Positions 1 through 4,666 of a stretch of DNA of 7,590 nt are shown one piece after another. A program made the position numbers and the translations under genes. Positions within the stretch are counted from its first letter, which is position 1; every line of letters begins with the position of its first letter. Source of the DNA: an uncultured Collinsella sp. (GTDB lineage Bacteria; Actinomycetota; Coriobacteriia; Coriobacteriales; Coriobacteriaceae); contig URBA01000068.1 in the NCBI GenBank assembly GCA_900545905.1, positions 1 through 7,590 of the forward strand, written 5' to 3'. Below the pieces are notes generated by a model that did no database searches, was not told where the DNA came from, and was given only the letters and a program-made list of their open reading frames with translations.

Positions 1-27
1 CTCGCTGGTGAGTTTACGCACGGGCAT
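1..27 (-). CDS. Possible start of an overlapping downstream gene (partial)
   Basis: On the minus strand an ATG at 25-27 lies in a different frame from the WYL gene and overlaps its end by 14 bases. It reads MPVRKLTSE up to the window edge with no stop; a GTG at 19-21 in the same frame is an alternative start. Overlapping starts of this kind are typical of translationally coupled genes. WYL regulators of actinobacteria often occur as adjacent pairs (PafB/PafC type), so a second WYL gene is the natural guess. Only nine codons are visible and the Shine-Dalgarno is weak, so product and reality are both uncertain. Confidence 0.3.
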
Positions 28-1036
28 GCTCGTGCACCGTCCTTTCGATGAGGTGGTTCCACGCCTGCTTGAGCGATTTGGGGGCCATGGGCCTCATGCC
101 GTCCATGGCGTGGGCCATGCAAAATGAGGCGGCGGCTTCAAGATCGCGCACGTCAACGGTCCAGGTCCATCCCGCATCGGTATGTGCGAGCTCACCTCGC
201 CCGCGCGTGAGGCCGTTGATCATATCGATCTGCGTCTGAGGGGCGAACGAGAACGTGGCTGCAACGGGCGGTCGGTCGGCAAAATCGAATTCAAAGAACA
301 GATAGTCGTTGAGATTGAAGTCTGCAGGGATGGCGTAGGCCTTCGAAGGACGCCAAGCGCGAACGATACGGTCGCAGCGGAATGTCCTGATGTCGTCGGT
401 GACATTGTCGAGGCCGCAGAAGTACGCCACGCCCTCGCGCTCGAACATGCCGTAGACGCAGACGGTACGTTCTTTCTGCTCGCCGCGTCCGTTCTGATAT
501 AAAAATCGCAGCGCGCATCGCTCGGCAAAGGCGCTCCATACCGCATCGACGGTGGGAGAGCGGCGAATCGGTGTTTCGTCCACCGTCGTCCCACCGGTGA
601 GATAGGCAATCTTGGAGCGAATATCGGCAAGCGGCGCGGAGAAGGTGGATGAGCCGGCCGCTAGCGTCTGGTCGATGGCGTTGAGCAGGATATCGGCGTC
701 GTCTGCGGTGATGAGGCCGCCTGCCGCAAACGTGTGCTCGCGGTCGATTGTCCACGAGCTTTCCTCGGTCTCCTGCGCGCCGGCGGGGCGAACCTCCTTG
801 ATTAAGATGCCGCGTTCGAGCAGTTTGTCACGATCGCGTCGAAACTTGCGCTTATCCGAGTCGATATTGCCCGAGCCATATCCCAGGTCAGAATCCAAGA
901 CGATTTGCTCGGTCGTCAGCGGTTCGGGGGAGCTGTTGAGCACAAAGAAAAGATTGAGGATGCGCTGAGCCGTTTTATCGAAACTGGGCTCCGAATTCCC
1001 CTTTTTAATTGTCGCGGTCGTGTCGCTTGCCGTCAT
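14..1036 (-). CDS. WYL-domain transcriptional regulator
   Basis: This 340-residue protein is predicted to be a cytoplasmic DNA-binding regulator. Residues about 18-100 form a winged helix-turn-helix-like N-terminus, with a TAQRILNLFFVL helix, an LTTEQI segment and a basic KRKFRRDRDKLLERG recognition region. Residues about 160-235 form the WYL domain. The name-giving W-Y-L position reads YFCG (205-208), and the conserved arginine-rich segment RTFRCDRI is at 217-224. Residues about 258-340 resemble the C-terminal WCX extension of WYL proteins. Length is normal for the family (about 300-350 aa). The ATG at 1034-1036 is preceded on the minus strand by GAGG five bases upstream, which supports the start. 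Known WYL proteins sense nucleic acid or small ligands and act as activators or repressors; PafBC in actinobacteria responds to DNA damage. The ligand and target here cannot be read from sequence. The gene is divergent from the M28-like gene and could control it, which is inference. Confidence 0.92.
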   Translation of the reverse strand: MTASDTTATIKKGNSEPSFDKTAQRILNLFFVLNSSPEPLTTEQIVLDSDLGYGSGNIDSDKRKFRRDRDKLLERGILIKEVRPAGAQETEESSWTIDREHTFAAGGLITADDADILLNAIDQTLAAGSSTFSAPLADIRSKIAYLTGGTTVDETPIRRSPTVDAVWSAFAERCALRFLYQNGRGEQKERTVCVYGMFEREGVAYFCGLDNVTDDIRTFRCDRIVRAWRPSKAYAIPADFNLNDYLFFEFDFADRPPVAATFSFAPQTQIDMINGLTRGRGELAHTDAGWTWTVDVRDLEAAASFCMAHAMDGMRPMAPKSLKQAWNHLIERTVHEHARA

Positions 1037-1130
1037 AGAGTCCTCGCATGAGAAGGTGGTTTGCTGCCATGATTTTAGTCCGATATGGAGATTAGGCTAT
1101 ATCCTTGTCCGCTCGGGGCGTTAAGATGGC

Positions 1131-1140
1131 CCGAATTCGG
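1131..1140. promoter_or_regulatory. Palindrome CCGAATTCGG, candidate operator
   Basis: This perfect 10-bp inverted repeat lies in the 198-bp divergent intergenic region, about 21 bases upstream of a TATACT box. Its position between the WYL regulator and the M28-like gene would suit an operator. Short palindromes also arise by chance, and no second copy was seen within the intergenic region. Confidence 0.25.
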
Positions 1141-1160
1141 TCGTTTGCGCTCGCTCGGGG

Positions 1161-1166
1161 TATACT
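1161..1166 (+). promoter_or_regulatory. Putative -10 box (TATACT) for the M28-like operon
   Basis: TATACT is close to the TATAAT consensus and sits 68 bases upstream of the ATG at 1235. The surrounding stretch (1160-1190) is AT-rich compared with its neighbourhood, with a further TATATA at 1173-1178 and TCTAAT at 1183-1188 that are alternative -10 candidates. No convincing -35 hexamer is present at 16-18 bp from any of them; TTCGGT at 1136-1141 is the nearest for TATACT, at 19 bp. The call rests on composition and position only. Confidence 0.3.
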
Positions 1167-1225
1167 TTCGACTATATACGGTTCTAATGTGCATGCATTG
1201 GGCCTATTTGTCGGATTATGGATGT

Positions 1226-1229
1226 GGAG
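1226..1229 (+). promoter_or_regulatory. Ribosome binding site deciding the M28-like start
   Basis: GGAG lies five bases before the ATG at 1235. The same reading frame is open back to 1085, with in-frame ATGs there and near 1187, but the peptide before 1235 is cysteine- and tryptophan-rich, unlike the protein that follows, and overlaps the promoter-like region. The site therefore supports a start at 1235. Confidence 0.6.
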
Positions 1230-1234
1230 CGCAC

Positions 1235-4200
1235 ATGGCGAACACCCAGAACTATATTAACCACCTGCTGCAGAACACCGGCATTACGCCGGCATGCAGC
1301 GAAGAAGAGCGCTTGGCGGCCGAGGATATCGCTCAGATCTTCCGCAACCACGGCTTTGATCCCGAGGTTCAGGAGTTCAATGCCCCGGCGCCCAGTAGGT
1401 TGGCATTTGCCGTTACCGGTATTCTTGCGTTTGCCGGTGCCCTGCTGATGGGCATCGGCGGCGGTATCGGCTTGGTCGGCACCTTGCTGGCTATTGTCGG
1501 CGCCGTTCTTTACGTGCTCGAGCGCACGGGCCACCCCGTGGTTTCGCGTCTGGGCAAGACGGGCGTGAGCCAAAATGTCATCGCCTACCACAAGGCCTCG
1601 GGCCCGCTCGCGTCTCCGCGCAACCGCCCGGTGGTCGTTGTCGCACACTACGACTCTCCCCGTGCTGAGCTGCTCGCCCGCGAGCCCTATGCTTCGTATC
1701 GTGCGCTCATCGCCAAGCTATTGCCCGTTGCCACGGTTGCCCCTGCTGCCGTTGCCATCTTGCGTATCCTGCCGCTCCCCGGCGCGCTCAAGGTTCTGCT
1801 GTGGATTGTCGCGATCCTCGCTTCCCTCGTTGCGCTCGCCAACGCGGCAAACATCATCTCTAACCGCCACATTCTTCCCTATACGTCCGGCGCGGTGTGC
1901 AACAAGTCTTCTGTCGCCGCTATGCTCGGCGTTATGGACAACGTTGCTCCCTTCCAGGGCGAAAACGAGTTTCCCGACGATGTTCCGTTCGACACCTATT
2001 TTGGGGAGCAGAAGCGTCGTGCCGAGGAAATGGCGCGCGCGGCGGCGGAGTATGCCGCGGCCCAGCAGCAAAACGACTACGGTAACACCATCGAGTATGA
2101 AGAGCCTACCTACGCCGAGGACGAGTTCGGTCAGCCGATTGCTCCCGGCGCTCAGGCCGAGCCCGAACAGGATGAGGCTTTCGACGAGCAGATCGAGGGC
2201 TCTGAGGGTGCGTCTGCCGACGAGACGCTGATTGGCGCCATCGTGCCCGAGGATCAGAATCAGGCTGTCCAGGCCGAAGAGTTCAATGACGAGGTTCCCA
2301 CTGCCGAGCCGGCGGAGGAACCTGTCGCGGCCGAGCCCGAGCCCAAGCTCTATCGCAATGCCGCCGGCAACATCCGCTTTGGTTCGGATGCCATCCGTGC
2401 GCTCGGAATGCTTCCCGAGTCCTGCACGCTCGATTACGAGGAGGGCGAGGAGCCGACGTTTGAGCCCGAGCCTGCGCCCGTTGTCACCGTGGATGATGAG
2501 TCTGCCGCGGTTACCGCTGCCGTTGCCGAGCCCGAGGCGGTGTCCGCGATCGATCCCGCGGCAGGACTGGACATTTTGGCTCCCGCCGCGCCGGCGCAAG
2601 ACGTTGCGGACGAGTCTGACGACGATTACGTTGAACAGCCGAGGCGCGTGTCTTACGAGAGCGATACTGATTTCTCGGCCGAGATTCCCGCGGCAACGCC
2701 CCATGCCGATATTGCATCCGCGTTCTCTTCTATTGGCGCCAGCGCTTCCAACTTCTTTAAGGGTGCGCTTGCAAAGGGCAAGAAATTTGTCGACGATTTC
2801 GAGGAGAAGCGCGCTGCCGCACGCGAGGCTGCCGAGCAGGAGGCTATCGCTCAGCAGCAGGCAGCCGAGGCGGCACGTGAGCTCGCGGCGCAAGAGTTCG
2901 AGCAGAACGAGGCTATGCAGTCCGTGCCCGTCGACGCCGCCGAAGCTACAACGTCTTTCGAGGCCCAGCAGCACGTCGATAGCACCATGTCGTTTGATGC
3001 CGCGCAGTTCGATTCCACGATAACGTTTGAAAAGCAAGGCACCGCGATTGCCGAGCCCCTTCCTGTTTCCGATGAGCAGGGCGACGCGGCAGACGATGAC
3101 GAGGCTATTGATGCTGCCGAAGTCCAAGATGCCGCCGAGATCGAGGCCGTCGAGGCCAACCCTGACGAAGAGCAATACGCGGCAGCCGAGCAAGATGATT
3201 CGACCAAGGTCGAGCAGGGGGAAGTGCCTGCGGTTTCCGAGGCTCCCGAGACAGATGAGTCGAGGCCTTACTCCACGCAGATTTTCACCATGCCGACCCC
3301 GAGTGGTTCCGGTGCCACGGTTGCCGATGTTGCTCCCACCCAGGACGAAACGGTCGATTCCCTTATGGCCCAGATTTCCTCCCAGGCATCGCCGCGTCCG
3401 CAGATGAATGTTCCCGATCCGGCGTCGGCACCGTCGCCTGCACCTTCCTCGTCTCCGCTGGCTTCGGTCCCCGATCCGTCGCTGCCGTCTATGAAGCAGG
3501 CAAACGTTGCGTCTCGCACGTCGCTGTTCGACCTTCCCGACCCCTCCGCACAGGTCAACGACCCCTTTGCTACCGCTCAGGGTCCCGAACCAACATCGGC
3601 ACCCGTTGCGCCTCCCAGGCCCGTTGCGTCGGGCGCTCAGCCGATCGAGACCATTTCGGCTCCCGCCCCGGCGGCACCCAAGCCTCGCAAGCGCGGCCTG
3701 GGCGGCCTGTTCGGTCGTAAAAAGAAAAACGAACAGGACAGCATGAGTGATTGGCTGGGCGTCGAAGACGATTACGACGCCAAGAAGTCCGGTCGCGGCA
3801 TCGGTTCGTGGGATAATTTCGAGGACGATAACGATGGCTGGAAGGGCGGCGCTACGTCTTCCGACGGCGCTTCTTCCGAAGATATGCTCTCGGCTGTCGC
3901 CTCTATGGGCGATGATGAGCTGCTCGGTCACGATATCTGGTTTGTGGCAACGGGCGCCTCGGATTGTGATGGCGCCGGTATGAAGGCCTTCTTGGCTTCG
4001 CATCGCGATAAGCTCCGCGGCGTCTTCTTCATCAATCTTGAATCCGTCGGCGCCGGTAGGCTTTCGGTGGTGACGGTTGAGGGCGAACAGCAGCTGCTCA
4101 AGGGCGATCGCCGCATCATGAACCTGGTCAGCAAGGTGTGCAAGTCGTTCCATGTCGATTGTGGCGCGCTCGAGATGCCCTATGCCAAGACCGATGCCTA

Positions 4201-4360
4201 TGCCGCGCTCGAGGCGAGCCGCCGAGCCCTCACCATCGCCGGCGTGGACGGCACGCGTCTGGCTTGCGCTCGTACTGAGGACGACCTGCCTCACAATGTC
4301 AACCCGACGAACATTGCCACGGTATCCGAGGTCGTGACCGAGGTTATCCGCCGTTCGTAG
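1235..4360 (+). CDS. Membrane-embedded M28-like (pseudo)peptidase with a giant disordered insert
   Basis: The 1041-aa product has an M28 zinc-aminopeptidase scaffold at its two ends. Residues 1-55 resemble the start of an M28 domain. Transmembrane hairpins lie at about 56-95 and 159-205, either side of the metal motif H138-Y-D140. The segment GAVCNKSSVAAML (219-231) matches the M28 metal-bridging motif GAxDNxSGVA, but Cys222 stands where Asp is expected. Residues about 240-890 are low complexity, rich in Glu, Ala, Pro, Asp and Gln, with a charged helical stretch at 513-562. The scaffold resumes at IWFVATGASDCDGAG (901-915), where the catalytic Glu-Glu pair reads Ser909-Asp910. Then comes NLESVG, with Glu936 for the usual Asp, and finally His1020 in LPHNVNPTN. 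In characterised M28 enzymes (for example Streptomyces griseus aminopeptidase) the HxD, D, EE, D and H residues bind two zincs and catalyse, so this protein is probably inactive or uses altered chemistry. Basic residues flanking the hairpins favour a cytoplasmic catalytic-like domain, which is inference. A small membrane protein follows 21 bases downstream. Confidence 0.85.
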   Translation: MANTQNYINHLLQNTGITPACSEEERLAAEDIAQIFRNHGFDPEVQEFNAPAPSRLAFAVTGILAFAGALLMGIGGGIGLVGTLLAIVGAVLYVLERTGHPVVSRLGKTGVSQNVIAYHKASGPLASPRNRPVVVVAHYDSPRAELLAREPYASYRALIAKLLPVATVAPAAVAILRILPLPGALKVLLWIVAILASLVALANAANIISNRHILPYTSGAVCNKSSVAAMLGVMDNVAPFQGENEFPDDVPFDTYFGEQKRRAEEMARAAAEYAAAQQQNDYGNTIEYEEPTYAEDEFGQPIAPGAQAEPEQDEAFDEQIEGSEGASADETLIGAIVPEDQNQAVQAEEFNDEVPTAEPAEEPVAAEPEPKLYRNAAGNIRFGSDAIRALGMLPESCTLDYEEGEEPTFEPEPAPVVTVDDESAAVTAAVAEPEAVSAIDPAAGLDILAPAAPAQDVADESDDDYVEQPRRVSYESDTDFSAEIPAATPHADIASAFSSIGASASNFFKGALAKGKKFVDDFEEKRAAAREAAEQEAIAQQQAAEAARELAAQEFEQNEAMQSVPVDAAEATTSFEAQQHVDSTMSFDAAQFDSTITFEKQGTAIAEPLPVSDEQGDAADDDEAIDAAEVQDAAEIEAVEANPDEEQYAAAEQDDSTKVEQGEVPAVSEAPETDESRPYSTQIFTMPTPSGSGATVADVAPTQDETVDSLMAQISSQASPRPQMNVPDPASAPSPAPSSSPLASVPDPSLPSMKQANVASRTSLFDLPDPSAQVNDPFATAQGPEPTSAPVAPPRPVASGAQPIETISAPAPAAPKPRKRGLGGLFGRKKKNEQDSMSDWLGVEDDYDAKKSGRGIGSWDNFEDDNDGWKGGATSSDGASSEDMLSAVASMGDDELLGHDIWFVATGASDCDGAGMKAFLASHRDKLRGVFFINLESVGAGRLSVVTVEGEQQLLKGDRRIMNLVSKVCKSFHVDCGALEMPYAKTDAYAALEASRRALTIAGVDGTRLACARTEDDLPHNVNPTNIATVSEVVTEVIRRS
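2945..3031 (+). repeat. Three tandem T-x-[ST]-F-[DE] peptide motifs
   Basis: Within the disordered insert of the M28-like protein, residues 571-599 contain TTSFE (572-576), TMSFD (584-588) and TITFE (595-599), spaced 12 and 11 residues apart. A looser relative, STQIFT, occurs at 680-685. The motif is repeated at protein level but not as identical DNA, which argues for selection on the peptide rather than recent duplication. These may be short linear interaction motifs or phosphorylation sites, but no partner can be named from sequence. Confidence 0.5.
3413..3550 (+). repeat. Three [VL]PDP peptide motifs in the disordered insert
   Basis: VPDPA, VPDPS and LPDPS occur with PDP starting at residues 727, 746 and 768 of the M28-like protein, in a Pro/Ser/Ala-rich stretch. 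The third is embedded in RTSLFDLPDPS, with NDPF shortly after. The spacing (19 and 22 residues) is roughly regular. Extended proline-rich linkers commonly carry such motifs as docking sites; no specific function is claimed. Confidence 0.4.
3680..3850 (+). other. Basic Gly/Leu patch and Trp-acidic island near the end of the insert
   Basis: Residues 816-872 of the M28-like protein differ from the rest of the disordered insert. A basic stretch, KPRKRGLGGLFGRKKK (816-831), is followed by three tryptophans in acidic, glycine-rich context: SDWLGVEDDYD (838-848), GSWDNFEDD (857-865) and DGWKGG (867-872). The basic Leu/Phe stretch could touch the membrane surface or an acidic partner, and the Trp motifs look like conserved binding elements. 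Both readings are inference from composition. Confidence 0.4.
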
Positions 4361-4370
4361 ACGGAGCTCT

Positions 4371-4376
4371 AAGGAG
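4371..4376 (+). promoter_or_regulatory. Strong Shine-Dalgarno (AAGGAG) for the small membrane protein
   Basis: AAGGAG lies five bases before the GTG at 4382. It is what makes a non-ATG start for the 72-aa protein convincing and suggests that this small gene is well translated. Confidence 0.8.
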
Positions 4377-4381
4377 TCAAC

Positions 4382-4600
4382 GTGTTTTCGTATATTAAGC
4401 GCCATTGGCCTGTCTACGTGATTTTGACCTTGATTGCCATTGCGTTAGGATTTGGGGCTGCCTACATCGTGGGTGCGAAGGGCTCGACCCCCGCCTCCGC
4501 AATCAGCGAAGAGGTGGAGCAAGAACAGAGTGCGGGTGCCGATGGGATTCCTGAGTCCGAGCAGGCAATCGTTGATGGTGGATCTTCGTCTGCAGAGTAG
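4382..4600 (+). CDS. Small single-pass membrane protein of unknown function
   Basis: This is a 72-aa protein with a GTG start chosen because of the AAGGAG site five bases upstream. Residues 1-10 (MFSYIKRHWP) carry Lys6, Arg7 and His8 ahead of a hydrophobic helix at about 11-31, so the N-terminus should face the cytoplasm. The remaining 40 residues form a polar tail rich in Glu, Ser and Ala, predicted to lie outside the membrane. A-S-A at 38-40 could be a signal-peptidase site, but an uncleaved anchor is as likely. It starts 21 bases after the M28-like stop and ends just before a terminator, so the two genes are almost certainly co-transcribed and the product may accompany the M28-like protein in the membrane. 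I recognise no family. Confidence 0.8.
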   Translation: MFSYIKRHWPVYVILTLIAIALGFGAAYIVGAKGSTPASAISEEVEQEQSAGADGIPESEQAIVDGGSSSAE

Positions 4601-4621
4601 ATACGGCGATTTACATGATTG

Positions 4622-4659
4622 AAAGCGGGCGAGCCAGTCCCCTGGCTCGCCCGCTTTTT
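4622..4659 (+). terminator. Rho-independent terminator between convergent genes
   Basis: A perfect 13-bp GC-rich stem (4625-4637 with 4642-4654, extendable by three A-T pairs) surrounds a TCCC loop and is followed by TTTTT (4655-4659). It lies 21 bases after the small membrane protein's stop and terminates the plus-strand operon. On the minus strand the same hairpin lies just beyond the surface-protein stop at 4667, but is followed only by TTTC, so it should act more weakly in that direction. Confidence 0.92.
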
Positions 4660-4666
4660 CATCGCG

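Noticed and set aside
1190..1197. TGCATGCA as a confident operator
   Set aside because: An 8-bp palindrome is expected by chance at fair frequency, so it is mentioned only with the intergenic region and not annotated by itself.
1085..1234. N-terminal extension of the M28-like protein to an upstream ATG
   Set aside because: The extra 50 residues show no M28 similarity, overlap the promoter-like region, and the ATG at 1235 has a well-placed GGAG.
2232..3023. Plus-strand out-of-frame open frame (263 residues) within the M28-like gene
   Set aside because: It is Arg/Ser/Pro-rich low-complexity translation, has no independent ribosome site of note, and lies wholly inside a frame with coherent domain structure.
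1718..4405. An 895-residue open frame antisense to the M28-like gene
   Set aside because: It is rich in Arg, Gly and Leu with no recognisable domain, covers the gene exactly where it is rich in Gxx and xxC codons, and runs through the downstream gene's start. Strong codon bias in the Glu/Ala/Asp-rich insert removes stops on the opposite strand, so it is a shadow.
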